Under the pieces are notes generated by a model. It made no database searches. It saw only the letters and a program-made list of their open reading frames with translations, and was not told the DNA's origin. Of a stretch of DNA of 64,000 nucleotides, positions 1 through 11,787 are shown one piece after another. Each line of letters opens with the position of its first letter. Positions within the stretch are counted from its first letter, which is position 1. The position numbers and the translations under genes were made by a program. This DNA comes from Blastomussa wellsi (taxonomy: Eukaryota > Cnidaria > Anthozoa > Scleractinia > Plerogyridae), in NCBI GenBank assembly GCA_947652115.1, contig OX393564.1, positions 13,877,123-13,941,122 on the forward strand. Direction: 5' to 3'.

Positions 1-3000
1 GCTCTCAAAATGAGTACTTAGCTCAGTATACCGTTAGGCTGAAACCTTTGGAGAATACAACAGCGTAAATTATGTTCAAGCATGTTTTTCAATGCTGTTG
101 AATTGCCAGAAATCCAAAGCATAAACATCAATGTTTATACGCGCGTACATCTATTTTCATTTTATCATTGAAACACAACAAAGGCAGCGTGGGGGAAGAT
201 TACCGCACTCCGAGTTCACATCGACACAACCATCTGCCTTGTTTTCAATGTTGTCCTTTGTTTTCTGCATGAATAAATTCATAATTAATTTTATGAAGCG
301 TGGTTCGATAGAAAGATTCTTATTCTTTCACTGGGCTAAAGTTATCAAGGCGTTCTGTTGGTGGGGTGTCTTACTTTTCTCCGTGCCCTTTGTTTCAGAT
401 TTGAAAATTATTTAAAGTTGTAACTTGCAGTTTAACTTTCCTTTCATGCGCTACCAAAAATGTTCTTTCGTGTGTTTCAATATTCAAGGAAATTTAGAAA
501 TTTCAAGTCTTTGGATTCTAACGATGCAGTGTGCCACTGTGTTAATTGGTATGCCAAGTTTCTAATTCACTGAAATCATAAACGCATTTGTAATCCAATA
601 ATGCAATGTAACCACTTCTGCGACAGCCTTAACTGAAGAGGTAAATAAAAACAGAAATCCAGTTTTTTTTCAATGGAGCCCTGTTTTGTTTTTATTTTAA
701 ATCAAATGGTATCTCGGCGAGGCAGCAGCAATCAAATTATGACTCTGATTGAAAGAAGTACGAAGACAAACATGTTGAGAAACAAGACGCTCTCAATGAC
801 TAGGCCGGGATTAGGGACTAGGCCATTTACTGCTTGCTTCAAAGATGATGCAGCTATCATGTGTGTTACTCGCGAAATTTGTCTCATTTGGATCACGCCT
901 TTCCAAACTAAGTTAGTAAACAGAATAATAAAACGAGGGCGATAGAACATTTACGCTTCGCAAACAAAGATTGGGATTTTTCAGCACTTCGCTTCTCAAG
1001 ACAATGGCTAAGGTATACTTTTAATAGAACAATATAAAATCAACAGTGCGCCTGAAGTTCAGTTATTGAAGAAAATTCCATACTGAATCTGATAAAAAGG
1101 AACGATTGAAAAAGTACGGTTTCAGAAGTATTTGATGCCATGAAATCAATTTTTTAAAGCAATGACTGGACGCAGCTAGTCTTCCAGTTTGCTTACCGGT
1201 TGAATATTTTTATTCCGAACAGGGGAAGAACAAACTTAAAAAATCGTTAGAAAAAAGGGCTAACATATTTAGCTTTGTTTCCTTCAATATTAAAGGTAAC
1301 TGATAGTTAATATTTGGTTTATAGATAAACAAATCGAGTGCTAAGAACACCAAACAAGCTTCTTACCTGAAATAAACTTCAGCAACGGTAGTGAAACTGA
1401 ACACTCGTCAACAGGTCAATGGTGAGATGCAAACTTCCACTGCTCTTATACAATACCACTCACCAATTAATAAGCACCAATCAAATCGAGCCTTGTTTCT
1501 GTTGTCATTCAAACAACAAACCGCAACAGTCGAACCATAATTACGAAAGATGAATCTATTGGTGGAAAAGGTCCCTCTAGCCGAAGTGATTAATGGTAAT
1601 CAAGTAATGCAATAAGCAGATAAAATTCAAAGCACCTGCTTAACTTTGATAATCATTAACTTATCTTGTCAGTAGAAATACTGCCAAAAGACTTTGATTT
1701 GAATATTATCAAATATTGTTCTCTATCAGGACCCATGCCAGTAGGACTGATGTTGACATTCCTTTTATCAAGAACAAGCAGAATAACTCTCCCAGCTGCG
1801 AACAATGCCGATTTTAATTACCTGAAATGATAACTATTTGCATTTCCCTTACTTTAAAAATTAAAGATTAAAGAGCTTATGCGACAAGAATTTGTCACTG
1901 AATTAATGATAGTTATTTTCCTTTATTGAAAGATTCCTTTTCATAAATTTAACTCTTACTTTTGAATATGAATCTGCTGTTTTAAATTTAATCTGGCTTT
2001 CTTTCCTGTAGGTTTTAAATTTGAATATCGTTTCATCATTTTTTTAATTTACAACAGAGTAACTGAGTGCCAGTAAATCACCTTTAAAATTGTGGTTCTT
2101 TTTCGCATATTGCTCCACCCTGTGTCTTTCAAAGATCTTTGTTATGCAAATCAAATTGATAGCGGAGCTCTGGTGGCCCGAAGGGCCGCCAAGCGAGCGC
2201 TATAGTCATGGAGATCCGTGCAGTCCAATTTTCATTTTCAAAATGGCTAGCGGAATGGCTCACGGGCGCGTAGGACCGACGACGCAGCCAGGTAGGTACG
2301 TCATGGAGCTAACATATAGTGGGGATATCTATAGGAACATGTGCCTGAATTTGTTCAAACAGTTAACCCCAGCCGTTTAAACCTCGACGTTAGTAAGGAA
2401 GGTAGCTGTCCAGCAGGCACGTCGACTTAACTAGCTGAAGAATGATTAAAAACTACACCAAGTGTCTATCCGCAGCCATAAGGTCTCCGCTAACGATTAT
2501 CTTATGGGGATATTGCGGGCTCAGGTCTAGAGTTGGCACATGTTATTTTAAAGTTGTGCAAGTATAGAGCGTTTTCACTCATGTAACCAAAAAATAAAAG
2601 ATCAAGAAACTGCGATGTTATGGAAGACAGTTATCCAAGTTTAAAGTGTGTGCGTTATTCCAAACAACAGATATTCGTCGAAATGTCTTGCACAAATTTA
2701 CAGAGCCCAGCATGGAGCTGCCATATTGGTCTACCTCAGTGGAACACCAATATGGCGGCCGAAAATAGTGTAAACATCTGGAGTTTACTTTAGTTATCTA
2801 GGCGACTGATTACCGGTACTGAACAAACAAATGGGATAGTTCGCATCTCTCTATAACCTCTAATTTTATTGGATCTTAATAGCACGCAGCTCTATTGTCT
2901 TAGGGCTAGGGTCCATTGTTACTGTTGTTGGCTTATCATTTGTTTTTTTAGCCAACACTTTGGGACCCTGTACAGAGCTGCGTACCGCCCCAAGCAAATA

Positions 3001-3810
3001 ATATTTACATACTACGCTTTCCAGTTGAGCGCGAACACCACGCAAGTTTCCACACAAAGCTTTAACGTGAAAACTTTGACCCATTATACTCAGAGAATAC
3101 GGTTATCCTGCAGGTAAATAACCTTTGTCTAATTATCAGTAACTGATAAACAACCTAGAAATTGACTTGGTTCTTCAGCTTATGGTTACCCTGCCAGCAG
3201 CGGTTTTCCTCTACGCTACGCCGAGAGGGAAATACGTATTTCCCGTATTTGTTTTCTCCAAAACCCCACGTACTTTATTAAGGCGCGAGTAAACTATAGA
3301 ACTAAATTAAATATCAAACCATAAGGTTGAACTCCAGATTTTGCGACCTGGGTTATAGCCCTAGCCATGTCTTGTGTTTTGTCGTTATGCTAGGCTTATA
3401 AGGCAAACGTACAGTTCGTTCGTTTGGTAAAATTTAAATAACTTCGCCGGGTGGAAGGGTGCTTGTCTAAATTTATCTGTCCCGCATTCAAGGATCTCTT
3501 TATATCAGTTAACCTCTTCCTCCTCCTCCTCCTTGTGGTCCTATGTATTCCCAGTCAACTGAATGCGAAGCTGGTCTATCACAACTAACCACAAGAATTT
3601 TAGTTGTGCCCCCCCCCCCCCCCACCCTCCCTAACACTTTACCGATATTCATTTATGCTCCAGATCGTCTTGTCGTCCTTGAGAACAGTAATAGACCTTA
3701 TAGCTTTGGTGGTCTGTTCCCCAATATAATACCACGTGACATTTTCACGACAATTGTTCTTTTATCCATCTAAAATTATTCATTCATGTCCAAGCGACTA
3801 TCTGAAAGTT

Positions 3811-3862
3811 GGTAGGAGCGGTGTCCTAATGGTCAGCGCGCTGGACTCCGGGTCAGAGGTCC
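3811..3862 (+). repeat. Degenerate tRNA-derived SINE head
   Basis: The stretch contains a TCCTAATGGTCAGCGCGC-type D-arm and a CTGGACTCC..TCAGAGG anticodon-arm pattern like tRNA-headed SINEs, but the T-arm/B-box is absent. It is therefore a truncated relic and not a working tRNA gene. Confidence 0.35.
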
Positions 3863-3880
3863 GCACTTCGTTGCGTTCTT

Positions 3881-3947
3881 TGGTCAACGCGATGGCAGAT
3901 GAAAATATACCTGTTCGTCCTGAGAAGAAGTCTTTGTCGGTAATACG
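3881..3947. repeat. Dispersed repeat, copy 1
   Basis: About 65 bases around GCGATGGCAGATGAAAATAT are nearly repeated at 22998-23062 in the same orientation, including the downstream TCGGTAATAC. Family unknown. Confidence 0.6.
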
Positions 3948-4362
3948 CCAATTTCATCGCAAGAATGCCGTATAAATTTATTTGACACTGGAGGGAGTTA
4001 CTTCTATGAAAGAAATTGACCAAGCAGGAGTAGGAAATTTCTATCTTTACGGATGTTTAAAGATCAGTTATTGAGCAGTAGCTCAATAACGAAACAAAAA
4101 CGACTCCTTTTGGAGCCACCACATGCCATAAAAGCAATGATCAATAGATTATTTTATACTGAGAAAATTCATCTAACAAGACACATTCTCTTCCCCTTCG
4201 TCAGCACGCACACACGCCTTGTTTGTAAATAGTGCATGGGCACTGGTCACTCAGCAAACGCCCCGATTTGTAATTTTGAGTCTTTTTGAGAATATAATTG
4301 TTTTTATTATAATATATAACGACAAGTTTAGGTAATAAACCTTGCAGATAGAATTCTATATC

Positions 4363-4440
4363 TGCTATATTTTCACATGTGAGAAAAGCGATACGTCCAA
4401 TCAGCTTTGCGTATAGCTTTCTTCACATGTGAAAAATATA
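4363..4440. repeat. Short inverted repeat around TCACATGTGA
   Basis: TATATTTTCACATGTGAGAAA near 4363 is answered in inverted orientation by TTTCTTCACATGTGAAAAATATA near 4419. It may be a relic of a small foldback element. Confidence 0.4.
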
Positions 4441-5215
4441 ACCAATCAGCATCAAGACTAGAACGACCTAACCAATCAGAGCGCGGAAATTCAAATGGTT
4501 TCCAACGAGGTTGTGAAAACAACGCGCTGCAAGTTTGCAAGCTCTCGAAGACAGTTTATGTTTTGGCTACAAATTTTGTACTTTTGAGAATTTTATGAAA
4601 GGGAAAGCCATCAGAAACACGCCAAGCAAAACCTTGAGAACACAGTTATGGTATGGAAATGCTAAAATCATTCTCCAGGCGGAGCGAAGACAAACTAAAT
4701 GTCTATAAGGGAAAGCCAAGAAATGAAAGACTTTCATTGTAGCTTTGATACAACGCAGCCGTTTACGTTCTAAGAAAATTCAAGCACTCTTGTGAACACC
4801 AGGGTAAAGTAAATATTTCACTTTTGAATATGGATTTACGTCGTAATTATTGTTTAATGAACCGACTCCTTGTGTTATCATAACTTTTGCTCAAAAATTC
4901 GCCAGTTGATTTGCACGCAGTAGTTGATTCACTTATGGCGACGTTTCTCGATACGATAGGAAAAGCTTTTCTTTTAAAAAGTATTAACACAGCGTGTTTT
5001 ACACCGCTATTTAAATAAAGTTCTTGTTTACGATATCTTGTCGTCGTCGCAATTTTTCTTTTCCATTTAAAAGAGATCTCGCTTGCAAAGCCATCAGAAT
5101 GCATTTGTAGCTTTGTTTTCCTCGCACTGCGTTTAACTCTTTAATTATAGTCCAGAAAAATCGCTTTAAGTTTACAATGGTTGAGTACTCGTTATATATA
5201 ATAAACAAATTACAG

Positions 5216-5352
5216 CATAGAAAGTGCTTTGTACGGATTATTATTCACTCGTCGCAAAACTTTGGAGAACTCACTCGTTCGTTGCGCTCACTCGTTCGTT
5301 TTCCAAAGTTTTGCAACTCGTGAATAAAAATCCGTACGTCGCACTTTCTATG
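5216..5352. repeat. Foldback (palindromic) MITE-like element
   Basis: Two arms of about 60 bases pair almost end to end: CATAGAAAGTG at 5216 against CACTTTCTATG at 5342-5352, then GTACGGATTA..CACTCGTCGCAAAACTTTGGA against its complement at 5300-5338. The centre is a repeated CTCGTTCG motif. No convincing target duplication was found. Confidence 0.75.
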
Positions 5353-5399
5353 AAGTAATCTATATGTATTTCCTGTAGTGGTGTGATTTTCGCGTGACA

Positions 5400-6820
5400 A
5401 AAAAAAAAAAATGGCTGATTACCAGCAGTTCGACCTCTTGCACTGAGAATAAGGAATGGAATTCTTGACATGTGATGGATGTGAAGATGAATACAACAAA
5501 TAACTATGAGAATCTGTGGGTTTGTAGTGCACACTGGTGCATAAACTGTTGCCTTCGATAGAAACTTTGATATCCAGGAATGCTAAGGAAGTATCGGAAA
5601 TTTCCCAGGTATATTTAAGGGCAGGATGAAACGAATTAACAGCGGTTATAAATTGATTAAGATCCTCTCTGGTAGAAGAGGTAGCGCCGAGACAGTCGTC
5701 AATGTAGCGACGATAGAGTTCAGGTTTTGGGCCGTTGTATTGATTGAAAAATTGGTGTTCAATGTAGCCTACGAAAAGATTGGCGTAACTGGGTCCCATT
5801 TTGGTACCCATGGCCACGCCATTGATTTGCTTGTAATGATTGTTCGCGAATGAAAAACAGTTAAGTGCTAACACTAACTCAGCCAAGCGGAGTAATGTTT
5901 CCGAGCTTGGTTCCTTAACAGTGCGTAAATCAAAAAGATTTTGAGGGCTAGAAGACCTTCGCCATTGGGGATGACGGTGTAAAGAGATGTAATATCCATA
6001 GTGAAAATAAGTTTGTCTTCGCCCAGGAAATTGAAATCGCGAAAAATTTGAAGTGCCTGTTGACTGTCTTTGACGTATGACGGTAAAGATCTGACAATAG
6101 GTGCCATAATTTTGTCTAAATAGCTGGAAATGAGTTCGGTAGGGCAACTACAGGCAGAGACGATAGGTCGACCTGGGTTGTTAGGTTTGTGAATTTTAGG
6201 TAAAAAGTAAATACACGAGGTTCTGGGAGTGGTAATGACGAGATTGGTAGCAGTAGCCGGCAATTCTTGTTTGACTATAAGGTCGTTAATAGCGCTCTTG
6301 ACAATTTGTTGGTTAGTGGAGGTGAGATCTTTATCGACTTTACCATAAAAGAGGTGTCAGAAAGTTGCCGCAAAGCTTCTTTTTGGTAGAGGTCGGCCCT
6401 GCCAAACAACTAAAGCGCCGCCTTTGTCGGCCGCTTTGATAATTATGTCTTTGCGCTTTTGAGGTTTTTTAGCGCCGTCCTCTCTTCCGAAGAAAGGTTG
6501 GAAAATTTGGTCTTATGATTGAAATTAAGTTTATTGATGTCGTGACGGCATTTTTTAATGAAAAAATCTAAAGAAGCAAACTGGCCCTCTGGGGGAGTCC
6601 ACTTAGATTTTCGAGTCTGAAGCGTCTCGAAAGTATCTTTGTCCAAGGTGTTAGAATCATCCTCTTTGTCATGGAAAAAGGCTTTCAGTTGAACGCGGCG
6701 AAGGAATTTTTCAACATCTTGCTTAACTGAGAATTCGTCCGGTTTTTTGGATATAGGAACAAAATTCAAGCCCTTGCTGAACACGGATTTCTCTGAGTCG
6801 GAGAGCGGAGAGCAGTACTG
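5400..6820 (-). mobile_element. Penelope-like element, truncated, inserted in the integrase relic
   Basis: The minus strand carries an N-terminal linker region followed by a Penelope-type reverse transcriptase. The 3' part ends in a T-rich run (A on the minus strand) near 5400 and lacks the C-terminal GIY-YIG endonuclease of canonical elements. Its upstream edge near 6820 abuts integrase coding sequence on the same strand, so it probably landed inside that gene. Frame changes between its coding blocks show it is dead. The boundaries are inferred. Confidence 0.75.
5419..6784 (-). pseudogene. Penelope-like reverse transcriptase, frameshifted
   Basis: Three coding blocks in different frames follow each other. 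6784-6443 is the N-terminal region (starts MFSKGLNFVPISKKPDEF). 6263-5874 has the FLPKIHKP and GRPIVSACSCP motifs and the catalytic-strand motif FTMDITSLYT. 6147-5419 overlaps it and has NGVAMGTKMGPSYANLF, the catalytic RRYIDDCLGA (YIDD) and the thumb motif LAFLDIKVSI. This order is typical of Penelope-like RT, which primes on exposed chromosome ends or nicks. At least two frameshifts and the missing endonuclease mean no intact product. The assignment to Penelope rests on the PKIHKP..GRPIVS and MGTKMGP motifs. Confidence 0.85.
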
Positions 6821-6824
6821 TAAT

Positions 6825-7546
6825 AAGAAGTCGAGGGTTTGGCAAAAACTGTTTTTGCTTGAACTGCCTCTGCAGGTTTCTTGCCAATCAGCCGAGTGAT
6901 CTCGTTATTCAAAGCAGCAACAACCTCAGGAAGCCTTTTTACCCAGGCAGTGGATCGTTTCCCTTCAGGAAGTCGCAATTCAACAGCATATTGATGTCTG
7001 AATAGTCGCTCAGCAAGGGTGCGATTGAAGCGGTCAACAATGGCTTTGTTGTGATGAATGTTAACGCGTCCGCGCCGAATAGTTGTTTTGTACTCATTTG
7101 TCAGCTTGGAGACAGCACCCATGACTTCGCGTCCGGGATCGACTTGCAGCGTCTTTGGCCATGTGAGAGAAGAGCGCTTGTAAATCTTTCGCAAGGCTTG
7201 CGCAACTTCTGCAGAGTCTTTGGAAGTCAGGGGTTCAGCTTCTTTGTATCTTCTGGCAAGGTTAACAACAGTCAGTCCATACCTGAAAACTTTGCGGCTG
7301 CGGGGAGGCGTGTCATGTGGCAAAAAAAAGTCTGCCATATGCAGCGTTGGGCGTTTACACGTCAAACTTTGGGCGAGGCACATAACGTGGAGCAGGAAGG
7401 AATATCTGCCAGTGCACCTGCCTGACAAGCCAAGCCTGGGCAACATTTTCAGGCACCTTGGCGGTGGCTTCCAGTTTTTTGATTGCAGAGATGCCTTTCC
7501 AGTAGCTTCGGGGACTGTAATAAACGCGTTCTAATGTTTTATCCAT
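6825..7546 (-). pseudogene. Polinton-type (rve/DDE) integrase, broken
   Basis: The N-terminal block at 7546-7355 has the pattern VYYSPRSYWKGISAIKKL..APRYVPRPKFDV. It is followed in another frame (7446 to about 6825) by FRYGLTVVNLARRYKEAEPL, LQVDPGREVMGAV, VDRFNRTLAERLF and WVKRLPEVVAALNNE. These match the retroviral-like integrase carried by Polinton/adintovirus-type elements of animals; the E of VDRFNRT-type motifs is replaced by D. A frameshift joins the two blocks and the C-terminus runs into the Penelope insertion. No function remains. The alternative is another giant-transposon integrase of the same superfamily. Confidence 0.8.
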
Positions 7547-7908
7547 TTAGAAATAAAGCTGCATTCTCTGTAAAGAACATATTCATTTTTAATCCTTTCA
7601 ACTTTTTGTTTGGCAGTTTCTTTTGAAACATGTGTGGGTTTCAATGCAGCGTTCAACAGCTTCCAACCAGTTGAAAGATCAGCTTGAATCGGTGTTTTAG
7701 ACTTGACAGCAGAAGCTGTTTTTTCAACATCAAAATGCCCCCAAAAACGTTTCAACCCTTGAGAGAATGTCCCAAAGTCATCATCGTTGGTGGGCGCCAA
7801 TATATTTTGGGCTCCTTTGATCATTAATCGAGCATCTTTTTTACTTTGAACGCGCCCACCTTTCACAGATTTCAAAAACCTCCTTTTTTTCGTCCACACT
7901 AAGCACAA
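7531..7908 (-). CDS. Hypothetical ORF upstream of the integrase (125 codons)
   Basis: An open frame on the same strand directly upstream of the integrase, overlapping its start by a few bases. It is Lys-rich in the first third (WTKKRRFLKSVKGG..) and has a GLKRFWGHFDVEKTASAV segment in the middle. I do not recognise the family. Position and strand suggest it belongs to the Polinton-like island, possibly as a small structural or accessory gene. With neighbours all decayed it may itself be a fragment. Confidence 0.45.
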   Translation of the reverse strand: MCLVWTKKRRFLKSVKGGRVQSKKDARLMIKGAQNILAPTNDDDFGTFSQGLKRFWGHFDVEKTASAVKSKTPIQADLSTGWKLLNAALKPTHVSKETAKQKVERIKNEYVLYRECSFISKWIKH

Positions 7909-8109
7909 AAAGATTTTTGAACTGTTCTTCCATTTTTTGGCGTATCAAGGGATACATTTTTATTCCCGGTCAGTTTCTTTTCCTACAAACAGTATGTTTT
8001 TTCCATCTTGCTATATTTTAGAAAAACTTGTTTTGTGTGTCACATCTTTTTTCGCTTCCAGAAGTTGCCTATATATTTAATTTGAAATTTTCAAGACCCG
8101 GGCATTAAT

Positions 8110-9074
8110 CAATATAGACGCCGTGCTTTTTTGCAATGAACAAGCACTTGTGGAAAACATCACCGCGCACGTTGTGAAAAGTTTTTATAGCACAAAAGCC
8201 TAGTAAACGGTTCTAAGGTTACACTACCAATCGAAAGGTGGATAGTTTCTCCATTTTTTGCAAATCCACAACATTAAAGGTTTGTCTACAAAATTAGAAG
8301 AAAGCATTTTTGTTGTTCGGTTTATGTTCACCAAAAAAGCCATCCTCATCTCTAATAGAGTTACCATTTGATGTTGCAAACGTAATTAACAAATGATTAC
8401 CCGTTTTTAATGATTGTTATCTTTTTAAGGTTATAGGAGTTTTCAAAACGAAATCACCAATCCTTATAACATATGCACCAAGACTGGTGGCAGACACGGT
8501 AAATGTATCCGGATCCGTACAATCAACAAGGGTCTCAAAAACCTGATGAAGAAAACTTTATCTGATTTAAAGTTTAGTTGTGAAACAGTCGCAGCATCCT
8601 TATTGTAAGAGCCGTCTTCCAGGTTGGTGATTTTTTGTCGTTCATGTCGAAGGGCTCAGAAAAAAGCAGCTTTCCACTTCTGTATTCGAAAAGCCGGTCG
8701 TAGATCTTGGGATCAACATTGGTTTGCGGCCCCTTGGCCCCGTAAACAATAAAATAAGTATCAGCTTTTGGACATACGCTTGACCCTTTTTCATCTTGCG
8801 CACCACATCAATTGTCAGGTAGTTGGGAGTGGTGTTATTGTATTTGTGGAAGTGGATGATCGAGCTTGAGTATGCCCACTCCATCATCTCGAAAGTGTTG
8901 GTGGTTGTGCCGCCCACACGCTCGACAGCAGAGGCGGCTAAAATTGTTACCTCATCTTTGTTGACAGCTGAGGGGTAGAGCAGCTCAAAGACCATAGTGT
9001 TGACTGCCGACCGGTTAGCTCAGTTGGTAGAGCGCCGGACTACCGTGCGGGAGGTCTCGGGTTCGAGTCCCAGA

Positions 9075-9113
<39 letters not shown>

Positions 9114-11022
9114 TGTGCTGCCTTAGTAATTACATCTGCAAATGGTTGGATGTTCTAGTCTTCTCGGATGAGGACGATAAAACCGTAGATCCCGTCTCCT
9201 GGATCGTCAATGTTACGGGTCAGCAGGGGACGTTAAAGAACCCACACACTAATCGTAAAGAGTAGGGCACGGAGTTCCCGGTGCTGTGGTCTGGTCTGTT
9301 TGCATAATGTACTCATGGGTTTGGTGGGTTGGGTGAGGTCATGAATGGACTGATAGCGGCTGCCACAGGCGCCTTGACATGCTGATGTCCGATCTCACCC
9401 TGACTAGAAATGTAAAGCGCATTGGAACATGTATATGGAAAATGCGCTATATAAATCCAAATCCATTACCATTACCATTACTCACCGGTGGAAAGAGAGT
9501 CCTAACCGGGATGAATAGTACCCCCTTGAATCGAGGAGTTTCATAGAATACGCTTGTTTGTTGAGAGTGTGAGGGCTTTGCTGGAAAGTAACAAGACTGC
9601 CAAATTCAACATCATCTTCTTCTGAGAGGAGAAAGAATAGGAGTTTCCATAAAAAACCTGAAAACATCGGTGCCATCGCTTGAAATAATGGCGCGAGGTC
9701 TGGAATCAACAACCCAACTCTTCAAGTTATTCAGTTGCTGCATAGTCGCAGCGTCATCATCTTCAGAGCCGTCAGCCAGGTTGGTGATCTTCTTGTTGTT
9801 CAAGTCGATGGGCCCCAAACCGATGATCGAGAAACTGTTGAGATCCAAGTTTGTTTGTAAATGGAGATCCCCTTTCTGTCGACACCATAAAGGCTATCAT
9901 TGACCGACCCGTCAACATCATTTTGAAAACTTTTAACCCCGTAAACAACCATATATGCTTGCTCGTTTGAAGGTGACTCCGGGTAGCTGGGACTTGAGGT
10001 GATGTCAAGGAAAATAGCGGCGTCAGGGTTTGATCCGAACTTATACGTGTGAAAAATTGTCCGCATATACTTGCGGTTGTGTCTGTTGAAATGAACGATG
10101 TGGTATTGGATGACATCCGCAGAGGAAGAAACAGGGGCAAGACCCCAGTTTGAAATGCAGAGGGTGTATTCGCCCTCAGGTAAGGGTTTCTTACTGATCT
10201 TCAATCGCGAGTCGAAGGTGTTATCGCTTTGCTTTTCCAGCATAAAGCTAAAAGCTGCTTTGTTTACAATATGAATGCCTGATTCGTACCTTGCGAGGGT
10301 TATGAAATTAACGTGAGACACAACTGAAATGGAGGAATCGTCCTGGACTAAATATTTGAACACATTGTCTTTTGCTCCTGTGGAGGTGGTGGAAGTGGAT
10401 ACATATCTTTTCATAAAACCCACGTTAACAGCATCTTGATCGCCAGAAGGATTGGCAAGTTGTTCAATGCGATGATCGTTCATGTTGATGTCATCAGACA
10501 AAGGGGCATTTGAAAGGCTGCCAGGGGCGCCTTTTGGACCGCGAGAGTCGGTGTCGCCTTTCAAGCCCTGTGGACCGGGAAAGCTCCGACGGCCAGTTCC
10601 GCCTTCCATACCTTGTTGCCCAGGGTCACCCTTATCGCCTTTTGGACCTTGTTCACCAGGGTCGCCTTTTTCACCTTTCAAACCTTGTTGCCCATGGTCA
10701 CCTTTTTCACCTTTTTCGCCTTTCAGACCTTGTTGCCCAGCATTGCTTTTCAGGCCTTGTTGCCCAGGATATTACCCTTTGGACCCCGTTGTCAAGTGTC
10801 ACGTTTATCGCCTTTAAGACCTTGTTGCCCAGCATCGCCTTTCAGACCTTGTTGCCCAGGATCACCTTTATCACCTTTTAAACCTTGTTTTGCATGATCG
10901 CCTTTATCACCCTTTGGACCCTTATGACCACGAGAACCAGGAGGACCCCGAATGCTCGGTGGACCACTCAAGTTTGCGTCTGGTGCTGGCGGTTAGCCTG
11001 TGTCGCCGTTGAAAATACTCAT
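8110..11022 (-). pseudogene. Modular collagen-like fibre gene of the virus-derived island
   Basis: The gene starts with MSIFNGDTG at 11022 and has an in-frame stop soon after. A Gly-X-Y collagen-like stretch follows (about 10970-10500; GDKGDPGQQG-type triplets, with frame breaks). At least three repeats of a short module-start motif come next: NMNDHRIEQL..DAVN (about 10490), DLNNKKITNLADGSEDDDAAT (about 9800) and a KITNLEDGS..DAAT motif (about 8620). Each heads a roughly 140-residue module ending in VVYG/IVYG. The longest open block is 10681-9800. A SINE interrupts the second module at 9001-9485, and several frameshifts break the rest. Layout and position next to a packaging ATPase suggest a virion fibre or attachment-like protein; this is inference. 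Confidence 0.7.
9001..9482 (+). mobile_element. tRNA-derived SINE
   Basis: The tRNA-like head has an A box TAGCTCAGTTGG and a B box GGTTCGAGTCC and ends GGACCA near 9081, but its anticodon stem does not pair properly. The body includes GAGGACGATAAAACCGTAG and GGGACGTTAAAGAACCC, and the tail is (CATTAC)n near 9465-9482. Head, conserved body and short repeated tail are the structure of animal tRNA-SINEs. It sits inside the fibre pseudogene in the opposite orientation. Its 3' half reappears at 16155-16345. Confidence 0.85.
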
Positions 11023-11023
11023 G

Positions 11024-11300
11024 TTATATTATTTCCTCAAATTTTTTCGGCCTGTCGTGGTACAGAAACGCATATTCCTTATCTGTTGCGCTGTCAAGCA
11101 GCTGTCTGTCAATGCCAATTCGTCCGCAATGTGATTGTTCTCGTGAGGCAGAAGCTAAAAACGCAGAAGTGGCTGCAGTTGTCGCGGATGTTTTTGGGGA
11201 CCTTGAAGTAAGACTGGGAGAGATAAATGACGCTGCAGTTGCGGTGCCGCCCGTTGATGAAATAGTTGATAATGTTGTTCTGGTCGAAGACCATGTCGTC
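11024..11300 (-). pseudogene. Packaging ATPase (FtsK/HerA type), C-terminal fragment
   Basis: Left of the assembly gap the minus strand reads DDMVFDQNNIINYFINGRHR followed by SVIYLSQSYFKVPKNIRDN, the Walker B plus sensor-type region of the A32-like DNA-packaging ATPase found in Polintons, adintoviruses and relatives. The end (..FLYHDRPKKFEEII, stop at 11024) lies in another frame, so there is a frameshift. The stop is only 2 bases before the fibre start at 11022, as in a compact viral gene row. The Walker A part would fall in the gap or is lost. Confidence 0.75.
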
Positions 11301-11500
11301 NNNNNNNNNNNNNNNNNNNNNNNNNNNNNNNNNNNNNNNNNNNNNNNNNNNNNNNNNNNNNNNNNNNNNNNNNNNNNNNNNNNNNNNNNNNNNNNNNNNN
11401 NNNNNNNNNNNNNNNNNNNNNNNNNNNNNNNNNNNNNNNNNNNNNNNNNNNNNNNNNNNNNNNNNNNNNNNNNNNNNNNNNNNNNNNNNNNNNNNNNNNN
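11301..11500. other. Assembly gap (200 N)
   Basis: Exactly 200 unknown bases, the usual size of an arbitrary scaffold gap. Sequence on the two sides may not be truly adjacent. Confidence 0.99.
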
Positions 11501-11787
11501 GAGGCGCCAGCACAACAACCATTGAAAGAGAAAAAGAAATGGAAGGCCCCCAAAATTCCGCAAGGGATTCTTCAAGGGATGGCGGAATCATATCAAATAG
11601 ATATGAATAGAGTCATAAAAAGAAAATACTTTTAACAGATAAGAAATGATCCAAATTTCAATGTTTTTGGACCAGATTCCCTATTTACCAAAAATGGGGG
11701 AAGCTGGTCTGTTGAAAAGGCAGTAAAATATTTCAATTTGCTCCAGGGAAGAAAAGATGAAAAGCTGTTTGAATTACACCACCCACA
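11501..11787 (+). pseudogene. Unknown ORF fragment after the gap
   Basis: The plus strand reads a Lys-rich stretch (LKEKKKWKAPKIPQGILQGM..), a stop near 11633, then in frame NFNVFGPDSLFTKNGG and SWSVEKAVKYFNLLQG..HHPQWKWREA. I do not recognise it. Composition and position fit a remnant of a structural gene of the island. The frame runs into the gap on the left. Confidence 0.35.

Larger units (their letters stand above)
1..5215. other. AT-rich non-coding stretch, no gene recognised
   Basis: I see no ORF here with protein-like composition or a recognisable family; the short ORFs (all under 100 codons) look random. It holds a C homopolymer at 3609-3623, a CCT-rich run near 3515-3535, a degenerate tRNA-like SINE head near 3811-3862, a dispersed repeat at 3881-3947 and a small inverted repeat near 4363-4440. 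A hairpin at 2721-2757 (CCATATTGG / CCAATATGG) runs into sequence related to the tandem repeat at 38440. Confidence 0.6.

Noticed and set aside
9001..9082. A functional tRNA gene
   Set aside because: A and B boxes are good, but the anticodon stem does not pair and the sequence continues into a SINE body and repeated tail.
10482..10897. Plus-strand ORFs rich in Pro/Cys opposite the collagen-like gene
   Set aside because: They are antisense shadows of the Gly-X-Y repeat, which constrains the opposite strand.
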